DNA from: JAPPHY01 sp034423135
Lineage (GTDB): Bacteria > Chloroflexota > Dehalococcoidia > Lucifugimonadales > UBA2985
Direction: 5' to 3'
Assembly (NCBI GenBank): GCA_034423135.1
Contig: DAOUJC010000005.1
Location: 1-64,000 of the forward strand
DNA: 64,000 bases
Numbering within the stretch: position 1 is the first letter of the stretch; every line of letters begins with the position of its first letter. Made by a program: the position numbers and the translations under genes. Below, in pieces: positions 35,268 to 43,825 of the stretch. Below the pieces are notes generated by a model. The model did no database searches and had not been told where the DNA came from. It saw only the letters and a list, made by a program, of their open reading frames with translations.

Positions 35268-36413
35268 TCAGGCCCGGCCGGGCCACGATAGCGCCGTCCG
35301 GCGTGCCCACTCGTCCGCAGCCAGGATGTCCTCAAGTGCTGGGGCCGATACCGCGTCGTGCCTCGAGAGCGTCCATTCGACCACGGCGGGTATGTCCGTG
35401 AACCCGATCGCGCCACCCAGGAACATTTCGACCGCAACCTCGTCCGCCGCGCTGAGCGCCGCGGGATAGGTCATGCCCTTGCGACCCGCATCCAAGGCCA
35501 GCCGGAAGCAGGGGTACTTGGCCTCGTCCAGCGGCTCGAAGGTGAGCGCGCCTGTCTCCGCCGGCCTGAACCGGGGTAGCGCATCGTTCTCGGCGCGCTC
35601 GGGGTAGAGCAGTGCGTGCTGTATGGGCATCCGCATGTCCGGCGGGCTGAGCTGCGCCTTCACCGAGCCGTCTGCGAACTCAACCATTGCGTGGATGATG
35701 CTCTGGTGATGCACCACCACGTCGATCTGCTCCCACGGCAGGTCGAACAGCCAGCGCGACTCTATCACCTCGAACCCCTTGTTCATCAGGCTTGCCGAAT
35801 CGATGGTTATCTTGCGACCCATCGTCCACGTGGGGTGTCGCAGCGCCTCCTCCGGCGTCACCGACGCAAGCTCCTCAGGAGCGCGACCACGGAATGCGCC
35901 ACCGGACGCGGTGATGATCACGCGAGATATGGCCCTGTCCTCGCCGCGAAGGCACTGCCATATCGCGCTCGGCTCGCTGTCGACCGGCAGCACGTCCACG
36001 CCCATGTCCCTCGCAGCGCCCATCACGATCTCGCCGGCCATCACCACCGGTTCCTTGTTGGCAAGCGCCAACGTCTTGCCGGCCCGAATGGCCGCCAGTA
36101 TGGGGCCGAGTCCGGCACTGCCCACGCTTGCGGCCATCACGAGGCTCACGTCGGGGTGTGTCGCCACTTCTTCGTGGGTCGCAACGGCGCACTCATCAGG
36201 CAAGACCGCAGCCAGCTCGTCCACGGGCGCCTCGCTCGACACCATCTGCGGGCCGAACTCGCGCGCCTGTTCCGCAAGCAGCTCCAGGTTTCGCCCCGCC
36301 GAAAGCGCAACTACCGAGAAGCGGTCGGGAAAGGCGCGCACGACGTCCAGGGTCTGTCTGCCGATTGACCCCGTGGAACCGAGAATTGCCAAGCCTTTCA
36401 CCCCGCTGTCCAT
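35268..36413 (-). CDS. dxr: 1-deoxy-D-xylulose 5-phosphate reductoisomerase
   Basis: 381 residues from the ATG giving MDSGVKGLAILGSTGSIGRQ, where the NADPH loop GSTGSIG is visible. Metal and substrate residues are in VDSEPSAIWQCLRG, ASGGAFRGR and SLMNKGFEVIESRWLF. It converts DXP to MEP, the committed step of this isoprenoid pathway. The frame is open further upstream but that part overlaps cdsA; the chosen start overlaps cdsA by only 16 bases. Confidence 0.95.
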   Translation of the reverse strand: MDSGVKGLAILGSTGSIGRQTLDVVRAFPDRFSVVALSAGRNLELLAEQAREFGPQMVSSEAPVDELAAVLPDECAVATHEEVATHPDVSLVMAASVGSAGLGPILAAIRAGKTLALANKEPVVMAGEIVMGAARDMGVDVLPVDSEPSAIWQCLRGEDRAISRVIITASGGAFRGRAPEELASVTPEEALRHPTWTMGRKITIDSASLMNKGFEVIESRWLFDLPWEQIDVVVHHQSIIHAMVEFADGSVKAQLSPPDMRMPIQHALLYPERAENDALPRFRPAETGALTFEPLDEAKYPCFRLALDAGRKGMTYPAALSAADEVAVEMFLGGAIGFTDIPAVVEWTLSRHDAVSAPALEDILAADEWARRTALSWPGRA

Positions 36414-37240
36414 ACACTGAAATGGTACACGACCACGATAGCGAAGACAACGCTGTCCAGCCGGTCCAGCACGCCCCCGTGGCCGGGTATCAGCGTGCCG
36501 GAGTCCTTCACGTCTGCCGCCCGCTTGAGCATGGACTCCACCAGGTCTCCCACCTGCGCCACAACTCCGACCAGCACGCCCAGAGCGACGGCCTCCGCCT
36601 GCGTGATGGGCAAGTCCAGAAGCACCGCCAGCCCGACCGTCGCGCCCACGCCCGCCACCCACCCAGCAACTGCTCCCTCCCACGTCTTGCCCGGGCTGAT
36701 CCGCGGCGCCATGCGCGTGCGCCCGATCGCGCGGCCTACCAGGAACGCGCCCGTGTCCGTGGCGAACGTGGCCAGGACCGCCAGCAGCACCCACTCCAAG
36801 CCGTCATCGCCCGCGCGCAGGCGCAGGAACAGCGAGAGCGTCCACCCGGTGTAGATCGTACCCGCGGCGGTGTATCCCCAGTCGACCAGGGTATCGCCGG
36901 GGCTGTCCGGCTCCTCGCCCTCGCCACCCACAAGGCGGGCAGGCACGAACCGCCGCGCCAGGTGCCACGCCAGGGCCAGAGCACCGCCGCCCAGCGCGAC
37001 AAGCGTAGTCTGGTACTCCACGTAGTCTTCGCCGTGGCCGCTCACTACGAACGCCAGCGCCCAGATGACGCCCAAGGTGACGGCGGGCCGCGCGCCTCGC
37101 AGCGACGCCATGCGGTAGAACTCTACCGCTCCAAGAGACGCGAGAAGGGCCACCAACAGAGAGAGCCAGGGTGCGCCTGCCCACAGGGCGGCGACGATGA
37201 TGGGTATGCCTACGAATGCGCTTGCCAGTCGAGAAGCCAT
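36398..37240 (-). CDS. cdsA: Phosphatidate cytidylyltransferase
   Basis: 280 residues with seven or eight hydrophobic segments and the family signature near the C-terminus: RISPGKTWEGAVAG and then GHGGVLDRLDSVVFAIVVVY. It makes CDP-diacylglycerol for phospholipid synthesis at the membrane. It follows uppS after about 108 bases and overlaps the dxr start. Confidence 0.93.
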   Translation of the reverse strand: MASRLASAFVGIPIIVAALWAGAPWLSLLVALLASLGAVEFYRMASLRGARPAVTLGVIWALAFVVSGHGEDYVEYQTTLVALGGGALALAWHLARRFVPARLVGGEGEEPDSPGDTLVDWGYTAAGTIYTGWTLSLFLRLRAGDDGLEWVLLAVLATFATDTGAFLVGRAIGRTRMAPRISPGKTWEGAVAGWVAGVGATVGLAVLLDLPITQAEAVALGVLVGVVAQVGDLVESMLKRAADVKDSGTLIPGHGGVLDRLDSVVFAIVVVYHFSVWTAG

Positions 37241-37348
37241 TGGTCAGAAGTTCAGCGACGCCAGGTCCGGGAGGTGAAACCCCGCGGCCTCTGCCCATGT
37301 GAGCCGGCGGCTACTCTACGGAGCCAGCCGGCCGAGTGGGCCCCGGCC

Positions 37349-38086
37349 TCAACCCTCAATCCTGCCGAAGCGGCGCCTGCGGCGGCCGTAAGCCTTGAAC
37401 GCCATGTGCAGCTCCTCCTGATCGAAGTCCGGCCAGTACGCATCCGTGCAGTAGTACTCGCTGTACGCCGACTGCCACAGCAGGAAGTTGCTCAGGCGCA
37501 TCTCGCCACCGGTGCGGATGATCAGGTCAGGCTCCGGCATGCCGGCCGTGTCCAGGTAGCTGTTGAAGGTGACCTCGTCGATGTCCTGAGGCGCCACTCC
37601 TTCCTCGACAATCCGGCGCACCGCCCCAAGTATCTCGGCCCTGCCGCCGTAGTTGAAGGCCACGTTGAGGGTGATGCGGTCGTTGTTCTTGGTCAGGTCT
37701 ATCGCGCGGCACACGGCATCCCGTAGCTCCGGCGAGAGGCGATCAAGCGTGCCCAGGTGGCACAGCCTGACGCCCTGCTTGTGGAGCGCGCCAGTTTCCG
37801 TCTCAATGACTTCACCAAGGATGCCCAGGAGGCCGTTGACCTCCTCCGCCGGCCGATCCCAGTTCTCCGTGGAGAAGGCGTAAATCGTAAGGTGCTTGAC
37901 CCCAAGCCGCGCCGACTCCTCGATGACGCGCTGGATGTTCTTGCGGCCGGCCTGGTGGCCCGCCAGCCGGGGGAGGCTGCGCTGCTCCGCCCATCGCCCG
38001 TTGCCGTCCATTATGATGGCTACGTGCACCGGCACGTGCGACATCTCGTCGTTCACGTCCGGGGTTGTCTGCTCCTTCGCCTTCAT
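37349..38086 (-). CDS. uppS: Isoprenyl transferase, undecaprenyl diphosphate synthase
   Basis: 245 residues. The catalytic Asp is in HVAIIMDGNGRWAEQRSLPR, followed by GHQAGRKNIQRV. The C-terminal signature is DLIIRTGGEMRLSNFLLWQS with SEYYCTDAYWPDF. It builds the C55 lipid carrier for cell-wall synthesis from MEP-pathway products. It lies 45 bases after frr. Confidence 0.94.
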   Translation of the reverse strand: MKAKEQTTPDVNDEMSHVPVHVAIIMDGNGRWAEQRSLPRLAGHQAGRKNIQRVIEESARLGVKHLTIYAFSTENWDRPAEEVNGLLGILGEVIETETGALHKQGVRLCHLGTLDRLSPELRDAVCRAIDLTKNNDRITLNVAFNYGGRAEILGAVRRIVEEGVAPQDIDEVTFNSYLDTAGMPEPDLIIRTGGEMRLSNFLLWQSAYSEYYCTDAYWPDFDQEELHMAFKAYGRRRRRFGRIEG

Positions 38087-38131
38087 GGGTTCTACAGTCA
38101 GGGCGGCGTGGCGCGCGAGCTGCGCGGAAGC

Positions 38132-38695
38132 CTAGACCTCCATGACCTCCTTCTCCTTGTCGGAGCCCAGACCGTCCATCTCAGACACGTAGAGGTCGGT
38201 CATCTTCTGCAGCTGGTCCTGCGCACGCTTGCCCTCGTCCTGCGAGATCTCCTTCTCCCGCTCCATCCCCCTCAGCTGCTCCAACACGTCCCGCCGGATG
38301 TTGCGCACCTCGACGCGGCCGTCCTCAACCTTCTTGCGAACGAGGCGGACCAGCTCCTTGCGCCTGTCTTCCGTGAGCTGCGGGATGGCGAGTCGCAGCA
38401 CGTTGCCGTCGTTGATGGGGTTCAGCCCAATGCTCAGCTTCTGTATGGCCTTCTCCACTGCGGGCAAGCTCTGCCTGTCCCAGGGCTGCACGACGAGCAG
38501 CCGCGCCTCCGCCGCGTTGATCGACGCGAGCTGGTTGAGCGGCGTGGACGTTCCGTAGTAGTCCACCATCACGTTCTCAACCAGCGCCGGGTTGGCCCGG
38601 CCCGTCCTGACGGTGGCAAGCTCCCTCTTCAGGGCATCCACCGAGCGTCTCTTTCTTCTGTCGCCCTCTTCGAGGACCTCCCTTATCGTGGCCAT
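38132..38695 (-). CDS. frr: Ribosome recycling factor
   Basis: 187 residues, the normal length. It has the three-helix bundle pattern with TVRTGRANPALVENVMVDYY and GTSTPLNQLASI in the beta-rich domain, and a Lys/Glu-rich C-terminal helix. It splits post-termination ribosomes with EF-G. It is the first gene of the run; in many bacteria pyrH precedes it, but not here. Confidence 0.95.
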   Translation of the reverse strand: MATIREVLEEGDRRKRRSVDALKRELATVRTGRANPALVENVMVDYYGTSTPLNQLASINAAEARLLVVQPWDRQSLPAVEKAIQKLSIGLNPINDGNVLRLAIPQLTEDRRKELVRLVRKKVEDGRVEVRNIRRDVLEQLRGMEREKEISQDEGKRAQDQLQKMTDLYVSEMDGLGSDKEKEVMEV

Positions 38696-38753
38696 GGGTC
38701 ACTCCCCTTGCGAGAATTTCCTGCGGCGACTCCCTGGGTGCCACTTGGGCAGC

Positions 38754-38781
38754 GTCATAGTTGTGGAATCCACAACTTCAA
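38754..38781 (-). promoter_or_regulatory. frr operon promoter with palindrome filling the spacer
   Basis: On the minus strand TTGAAG (plus 38776-38781), a 16-base spacer and TATGAC (plus 38754-38759). A perfect palindrome GTTGTGGATTCCACAAC at 38760-38776 fills the spacer and touches the -35 box. A protein bound there would block or remodel the promoter. Transcription would start about 50 bases before frr. Confidence 0.5.
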
Positions 38782-39019
38782 ATGGAGTTTAGCATAGGAA
38801 AAGCCCGCCGATAAAGACTTGTGGATTCGACAGCCTTTGCCCGTCTCCAGCCGTGTGGTGTAAGATTGATGCGGCCTCCTGCTGCCGGACCATCGACGGC
38901 GACCGGTTGCCCACCCTGACGCTATCCTGGAATAGCCTTGTCAGGTGCGAACCGGATGCAGCCGACACAAGTGCAGCATCCCGCCTGAGGCGATTGACAT
39001 ACCCCACGCAGGTAGAGCC

Positions 39020-39880
39020 TTGACCGAACGAGAAGCAACCCAACAAGTCACCCAGCAGGCCGGAACGAACCGGCTGCTGGACGGGTGCCGGCGGTTGGTC
39101 GAGGCCGACCGGTTCGAGTACCTGATCATCGGCATCATCCTGCTCAACGCCGCGCTTCTCGGACTCGGCACATCCCCTGCCATCGAGCGGGACTACGGCG
39201 ACTGGCTTCACTTGGGCAACAACGTCATCCTGGGCATCTTCGTGGTGGAGGCGCTGCTGAAGCTGGCGGCCCGGTGGCCGCGGCCGCTGCGCTACTTCAC
39301 CGACGGCTGGAACGTCTTCGACTTCACAGTGATTGTGCTGGCGCTGATCCCCGCCACGGGGGAGTTTGCCATTGTGACGCGCCTCTTCCGCCTGCTGAGG
39401 GTTGTAAGGCTGATCTCCACCATCAGGGACCTGCGGCTGATTGTCGCCGCCTTGGTGCGCTCCATTCCCAGCGTGGGCCACGTGCTGATCCTGATGAGCA
39501 TTGTGGTCTACATCTACGCCATCATGGGCTACCACCTGTTCCACCAGCACGACCCGGACAACTGGCGCAACCTGGGCACAGCGCTACTCACGCTCTTCAA
39601 CATTCTTACACTGGAGGGTTGGACCGCGGTGATGAACACGGCGATGGAGGCGTATCCGTGGGCCTGGGTCTACTTCGTCAGCTTTGTCGTACTGGGAACG
39701 TTCGTCGTCATCAACATGTTCATTGCCATCATCATCAACAACCTGGATGAAGCCAAGATCGAGAGACTGCGCGAACTGGAAGGGCCCGCGAGCAGGGAAG
39801 AGCTCCTGCGCGAAATTCGTGCCGCACAGGACACACTCCGGCGCCTTGAACGGCGCATCGGAGACGACGAGCGGGAGTAG
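39020..39880 (+). CDS. Voltage-gated cation channel, BacNav/Cav-like
   Basis: 286 residues from a TTG at 39020 (a GTG at 38945 is possible). Six membrane segments are seen. S4 carries Arg every third residue in RLFRLLRVVRLISTIR. The pore has the two-helix filter TLFNILTLEGWTAVM, and S6 reads FVVLGTFVVINMFIAIIINN. A C-terminal coiled coil follows (REELLREIRAAQDTLRRLER), as in NaChBac, for tetramer assembly. The filter has LEGW where typical bacterial sodium channels have LESW. It lies with the next gene on the plus strand inside an otherwise minus-strand ribosomal/lipid block. Confidence 0.88.
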   Translation: MTEREATQQVTQQAGTNRLLDGCRRLVEADRFEYLIIGIILLNAALLGLGTSPAIERDYGDWLHLGNNVILGIFVVEALLKLAARWPRPLRYFTDGWNVFDFTVIVLALIPATGEFAIVTRLFRLLRVVRLISTIRDLRLIVAALVRSIPSVGHVLILMSIVVYIYAIMGYHLFHQHDPDNWRNLGTALLTLFNILTLEGWTAVMNTAMEAYPWAWVYFVSFVVLGTFVVINMFIAIIINNLDEAKIERLRELEGPASREELLREIRAAQDTLRRLERRIGDDERE

Positions 39881-39928
39881 TGAGCGGGCGGCCGTCAAGC
39901 CCTCTTCCCCAACCGATTACGGCGTTGC

Positions 39929-39934
39929 TATAAT
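39929..39934 (+). promoter_or_regulatory. -10 box just before the HEPN-like gene
   Basis: A perfect TATAAT ends six bases before the ATG at 39941, so transcription from it would begin at the ATG. No good -35 is seen. The same TATAnT-six bases-ATG arrangement is found at relA. Confidence 0.4.
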
Positions 39935-39940
39935 TCGTGC

Positions 39941-40318
39941 ATGCAGAGTGATGGAGGCAACGCATTGCTGACTCAAGAACACGCCGGGACTGCCAGGGCG
40001 TTCCTGCAAGAAGCCGACCGCGAGTTTGCGGAGGGCGATACCCTGCAAGCGTCGGAAAAGATGTGGGGAGCGGCATCCCACGCCATCATGGCGGTTGCGA
40101 TGCAACGCGGCCAGGACTGCGGCACGCATCGCCAGATGGTTAACGTGGCCTGGCAGTTAGCCGACGAGCTGAACGACGACGGTCTGCGGGCAGGAATGAT
40201 AGCGGCTCAGCAGTTTCACCGGAACTTCTATCACGGCTTCCTGGAGCCTGAGGAGTTCGAGAATCCCGCCGGGTTGGTACGCCGCTTCGTGGGGCGAATG
40301 CTGGCTTTGGCCGGGTGA
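39941..40318 (+). CDS. HEPN/PaREP1-like small helical protein
   Basis: 125 residues from ATG 39941; a TTG at 39965 with GGAGG seven bases upstream is an equally good start (117 residues). The all-helical sequence AREFLQEA-like (TARAFLQEADREFAEGDTLQ, SEKMWGAASHAIMAVAM) resembles the PaREP1/HEPN group. A QFHRNFYHGFLEP segment carries an RN-x3-H motif like that of HEPN RNases (RNFYH). Such proteins often pair with nucleotidyltransferases, but none is adjacent. Confidence 0.65.
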   Translation: MQSDGGNALLTQEHAGTARAFLQEADREFAEGDTLQASEKMWGAASHAIMAVAMQRGQDCGTHRQMVNVAWQLADELNDDGLRAGMIAAQQFHRNFYHGFLEPEEFENPAGLVRRFVGRMLALAG

Positions 40319-40352
40319 GCGCGCCGGGAACAGCGGCAGGGCAACGCCGGAG

Positions 40353-40877
40353 CTACTCGCTAGCGGCTGCGTCCTCGCCCAGCGCGAACCGCTGGAACCG
40401 CCGGACGCGAATGTTCTCGCCAACACGCGCCATCACCTCGTTCACCACGTCCCTGATCGTCTGGGACGGGTCCTTGATGAAGGCCTGCTCCATGAGCAGT
40501 TGGCCTTCGGCGCCTGAGGTGTCGTCCTCCGATGCGGCCTCGCCGTCCACGTAGCGAGGCGACATGGCAGCAACCTGCATCGCAAGGTTGTGCGCCAGCT
40601 CCTTGAACTCCGGCGTCCTGGCAACGAAGTCAGTCTCGCAGTTCAACTCTACGATTGCGCCGACGCGGCTGCCTGCGTGGATGTAGCTGTCGACGACGCC
40701 TTCCAGCGTGTCCCTCGAAGACTTCTTGGCGGCAATCGACAAGCCCTTCTGTCTCAGAAGCTCCACCGCTTTCGCCATGTCACCGCCGGCCTCTTCCAGC
40801 GCGTTCTTGCAGTCCATAACGCCCGCGCTGGTCTGCTCTCTCAGGTCCTTGATTGCGTCAAGCGATACTCCCGGCAT
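40353..40877 (-). CDS. tsf: Translation elongation factor Ts
   Basis: 174 residues, the short form of EF-Ts. The N-terminal UBA-like part reads IKDLREQTSAGVMDCKNALE, and the core has GRVGAIVELNCETDFVAR-type sequence (here SRVGAIVELNCETDFVART). It recycles EF-Tu by GDP exchange. It follows rpsB by two bases. The C-terminal part is shorter than in E. coli (about 280 residues), as in several other phyla. Confidence 0.94.
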   Translation of the reverse strand: MPGVSLDAIKDLREQTSAGVMDCKNALEEAGGDMAKAVELLRQKGLSIAAKKSSRDTLEGVVDSYIHAGSRVGAIVELNCETDFVARTPEFKELAHNLAMQVAAMSPRYVDGEAASEDDTSGAEGQLLMEQAFIKDPSQTIRDVVNEVMARVGENIRVRRFQRFALGEDAAASE

Positions 40878-40879
40878 GG

Positions 40880-41800
40880 CTATGCTGTACCTTCCGGGGA
40901 GTCCTGGCTTGAGGTCCGCTGCACCGGCGCAGACCCGGGATCACCGGCCATTGCGCGAGCCAGCGCCTCCGGGTCCACTTCCACCAGCGTCTCGCCGACC
41001 TCTTCTTCCCCTTCCTCGCCCGCCTCCAAGGCCTCCTCCGCCATCTCCAGTTCCTCTGCGGCGCTCGCAAGCTCTGCGCGCCTGCGCAGGCCCTCCATTA
41101 CGGCATACGAGATGCGGGAGGTCACGAGGCTTATGGAGCGAATGGCGTCGTCATTGGCTGCGATGGGGTAGTCGACCAGGTCCGGATCTCCGTCCGTATC
41201 CACGAGCGCGACGATGGGTATGCCCATTCGCCGGCCCTCAGCCACGGCTATCTTCTCCCGGCCTATGTCCACCACGAAGAGCGCACCGGGCAGCGTGGTC
41301 ATCTCCTTCACGCCCCCGAAGTTGCGGTTCAGCCTCTGGACTTCGTCCTCCAGCTTCAGCGCCTCCTTCTTGGTGAGCAGGGCGAAGCCGCCCTTGGCGC
41401 GGCGCTCCTCCAACCGCACCAGGTAGTCAATGCGCGACTGTATGGACGGGAAGTTGGTGAGCGTACCGCCAAGCCAGCGATGCTTCACGTAGAACATGCC
41501 GCAGTTCCTGGCGGCGTTCTCGACGGAGTCCTGCGCCTGTCGCTTGGTGCCCACGAACAGGACGCTCTGACCGCCGGCCACAATGTCCGAGATGAACTGT
41601 TGCGCACGCTTGAGCAGCGACATCGACTGCTGCAGGTCTATGATGTGAATGCCGTTGCGCTGCGAGAAAATGTACTGCTTCATGCGGGGGTGCCATCTCT
41701 GAGTCTGATGCCCAAAGTGGACCCCTGCTTCCAGCAGAGACTTCATGGTTAGTGCCTCTTGAGGTTGAGAGGCTACATCCCGCTCATCGGATACGACCAT
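40880..41800 (-). CDS. rpsB: 30S ribosomal protein S2
   Basis: 306 residues from the ATG at 41800, with AGGAGG upstream. The core has LLEAGVHFGHQTQRWHPRMK, FVGTKRQAQDSVENAA and VALVDTDGDPDLVDYPIAAN. About 60 extra residues at the C-terminus are very acidic (EMAEEALEAGEEGEEEVGET). It is followed at once by tsf, the near-universal pairing. Confidence 0.95.
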   Translation of the reverse strand: MVVSDERDVASQPQEALTMKSLLEAGVHFGHQTQRWHPRMKQYIFSQRNGIHIIDLQQSMSLLKRAQQFISDIVAGGQSVLFVGTKRQAQDSVENAARNCGMFYVKHRWLGGTLTNFPSIQSRIDYLVRLEERRAKGGFALLTKKEALKLEDEVQRLNRNFGGVKEMTTLPGALFVVDIGREKIAVAEGRRMGIPIVALVDTDGDPDLVDYPIAANDDAIRSISLVTSRISYAVMEGLRRRAELASAAEELEMAEEALEAGEEGEEEVGETLVEVDPEALARAMAGDPGSAPVQRTSSQDSPEGTA

Positions 41801-41849
41801 GCGTGCGCGCTCCTCCTGTCTGCGACTCCCGCCTGATGCTGCGTGCGTG

Positions 41850-41878
41850 AGTATCGCACAGTTGGGCAGCCAATGCAA
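41850..41878 (-). promoter_or_regulatory. Candidate rpsB-tsf promoter
   Basis: On the minus strand TTGCAT (plus 41873-41878), a 17-base spacer and GATACT (plus 41850-41855). The start would fall about 40 bases before the rpsB ATG. The boxes match only partly, so this is tentative. Confidence 0.35.
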
Positions 41879-41976
41879 GCTGGCGTGGGGGATGGGGCAT
41901 CAACTTTACCGCTTGGTGGGACGCATGGCACCGCTTGCTCAGCTGGAGGTCGCGGTCTGCGGCCGGGACTGTCAGT

Positions 41977-42294
41977 CTATGCTGACGAGAAGGCCACCAC
42001 CTTGTCCAGCCTCTGCGACAGGCGGTCCTCGGCAGCTTCCAAGTCGTACTGGCTTTGCAGCCCCATCCAGAATGCAGCAGAGTTTCCGAAGAATCGCGAC
42101 AACAGCAGCGCGGTCTCCGCTGTAATAGAACGCCTGCCATTGACGATGGAGTGAATCCGGCGCGCGTCCACGCCAATGGCCTTGGCGAGCCGGTACTGAG
42201 TGATCTTCATCGGGAGGAGGAACTCCTCACTGAGTATCTCCCCCGGGTGAGCGGGGGCAAGTTTATTCTCACGGTGCGCTGGCTCGCTGATCAC
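41977..42294 (-). CDS. higA: HigA-type antitoxin
   Basis: 105 residues from GTG 42294, which has GGGAG upstream. HPGEILSEEFLLPM opens the typical HigA/VapI fold, followed by a helix-turn-helix (KITQYRLAKAIGVDARRIHS) and the FFGNSAAFWMGLQSQYDLE ending. It should bind HigB and repress the operon. It follows the toxin gene, the usual hig order. Confidence 0.9.
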   Translation of the reverse strand: MISEPAHRENKLAPAHPGEILSEEFLLPMKITQYRLAKAIGVDARRIHSIVNGRRSITAETALLLSRFFGNSAAFWMGLQSQYDLEAAEDRLSQRLDKVVAFSSA

Positions 42295-42320
42295 GGTCGT
42301 CTCCCTTCCCAACCTAGCGC

Positions 42321-42602
42321 TCAATGATAGTCTACGATCTCCACTTCATAAGCGTCGCTCCTGTCCCAGACGAAGCAGATGCGCCACTGGTCGTTGATGC
42401 GAATACTATACTGCCCCTGCCTATCACCTGAGAGGGCTTCCAGTCGGTTGCCCGGAGGCGTTCTCAGATCGTTCAAGTTGATGGCGTTGTTCAGCATCAT
42501 CAATTTGCGTTGCGCCCGGCGTTGAATGTCCTCGTGGAATCTGCTGACACGCCGGCGGTTAGCTATGGACTGAGTATCCCTATCCCGGAAACTCCTTATC
42601 AC
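42321..42602 (-). CDS. higB: HigB-type mRNA interferase toxin
   Basis: 93 residues from GTG 42602. The HigB signature is nearly complete: IRSFRDRDTQSIAN at the start, AQRKLMMLNNAINLNDLRTP, PGNRLEALSGDRQGQYSIRI and NDQWRICFVWD, ending in VEIVDYH. It cleaves mRNA on the ribosome in relatives. The gene has lower GC than nadC next to it. Confidence 0.92.
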   Translation of the reverse strand: MIRSFRDRDTQSIANRRRVSRFHEDIQRRAQRKLMMLNNAINLNDLRTPPGNRLEALSGDRQGQYSIRINDQWRICFVWDRSDAYEVEIVDYH

Positions 42603-42692
42603 GCACCAATAATAGTACGATGCACCATTAAGGTCAAATGGAGCGTTTCCCGGTCCTGACAATGCGGCGGAAAGGCAAACTCACCCGCCCCC

Positions 42693-43541
42693 CTACCCCA
42701 TGTCCAGGCTGATGTCCAGTGCTCGCACGGAGTGCGTCAGCGCGCCTACTGATATGAGGTCCACTCCTGTCTCCGCCACCGCTCGCACGGTGTCCAGCGT
42801 CACGCCGCCCGACGCCTCCAGCAGCGCCCGGCCGCCCGATATCTCGACCACGCGGCGCATCTCATCCGGCGACATGTTGTCCAGCAGCACCACGTCCGCG
42901 CCTCCCTCTATCGCCTCGATCGCCTCCTCCACCGTCTCCACCTCGATCTCCACCCGCAGCGTGTGCGGCGAGCGCTCCCTCGCAAGGTCCACTATCTCCG
43001 CCAGCCCAAGCTCACGCGCACGCAGCGCGGCAATGTGATTGTCCTTGATGAGAATGCCGTCAGCCAGGTTGTAGCGGTGGTTGTGGCCTCCACCCACTCG
43101 CACGGCGTACTTCTCCAGCTGTCGCAGGCCGGGCACCGTCTTGCGCGTATCGATGATGCGGGCCTTCGTGCCTTGGACAGCCTTCACGTATGCGGCCGTA
43201 GCCGTAGCGATGCCGCTGAGACGCTGCAGGAAGTTGAGGGCAACGCGCTCCGCCTTCAGAATGCCGGTCACGCTCCCTTCCAAGTCCGCAACCACGTCGC
43301 CGGGCGACACAGGTGCGCCGTCCTCGATGAGGACACGGCTCTGCGTCGATGGGTCGACCTGCCGGAACACCTCAAGCGCGACCTCCAGGCCCGCAACGAC
43401 GCCGTCGGCCTTCACCACAACCGACGCTAGCCCGCGCGCGTCCGGCGGTATGAGCGAGTCCGTGGTGACGTCGCCGTGGCCGAGGTCCTCCACCAGAGCT
43501 CGCTCCACCATGTCACGTATCGAGGAAGTGATTTGCAGCAT
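42693..43541 (-). CDS. nadC: Nicotinate-nucleotide pyrophosphorylase
   Basis: 282 residues. Conserved parts are EDLGHGDVTTDSLIP at the start, LNFLQRLSGIATATAAYVKA, IIDTRKTVPGLRQLEKYAVR, GGGHNHRYNLADGILIKDNH and the final LEASGGVTLDTVRAVAETGV. It turns quinolinate into NaMN, directly downstream of the NadA reaction encoded 2.1 kb away. Accessory genes have been inserted between the two. Confidence 0.95.
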   Translation of the reverse strand: MLQITSSIRDMVERALVEDLGHGDVTTDSLIPPDARGLASVVVKADGVVAGLEVALEVFRQVDPSTQSRVLIEDGAPVSPGDVVADLEGSVTGILKAERVALNFLQRLSGIATATAAYVKAVQGTKARIIDTRKTVPGLRQLEKYAVRVGGGHNHRYNLADGILIKDNHIAALRARELGLAEIVDLARERSPHTLRVEIEVETVEEAIEAIEGGADVVLLDNMSPDEMRRVVEISGGRALLEASGGVTLDTVRAVAETGVDLISVGALTHSVRALDISLDMG

Positions 43542-43570
43542 ATTAGTGAATTCTGAGCCTTACAATCTTG

Positions 43571-43825
43571 TCAGCGATACGCTTCACGCCGGTGGCGAGC
43601 GGCGAATACGGTTATCACCTGATTCGTGTCGTCGATAGTAAAGAGAACTCTGTAGTCGCCAACGCGAAGCCGATAACCATCCTGGCCTCTCAGCTTCCTG
43701 ACATCGCCTCGTCGTGGGCCACTTCTCAGGGCTTCTAGTCCTCGCTCAACTCGTCCATGCATCCGTGGCGAAAGTCTGAGAAGATCCGATTCAGCAGCTC
43801 TCGTAATACTGAGGCTATACCTCAC
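43571..43825 (-). CDS. RelE/ParE-family toxin
   Basis: 84 residues with the small RelE/ParE fold: SLSITRAAESDLLRLSPRMH, RKLRGQDGYRLRVGDYRVLF and a basic end (AARHRREAYR). Its start overlaps the stop of the small gene before it by four bases, the usual antitoxin-toxin coupling. Confidence 0.87.
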   Translation of the reverse strand: MRYSLSITRAAESDLLRLSPRMHGRVERGLEALRSGPRRGDVRKLRGQDGYRLRVGDYRVLFTIDDTNQVITVFAARHRREAYR

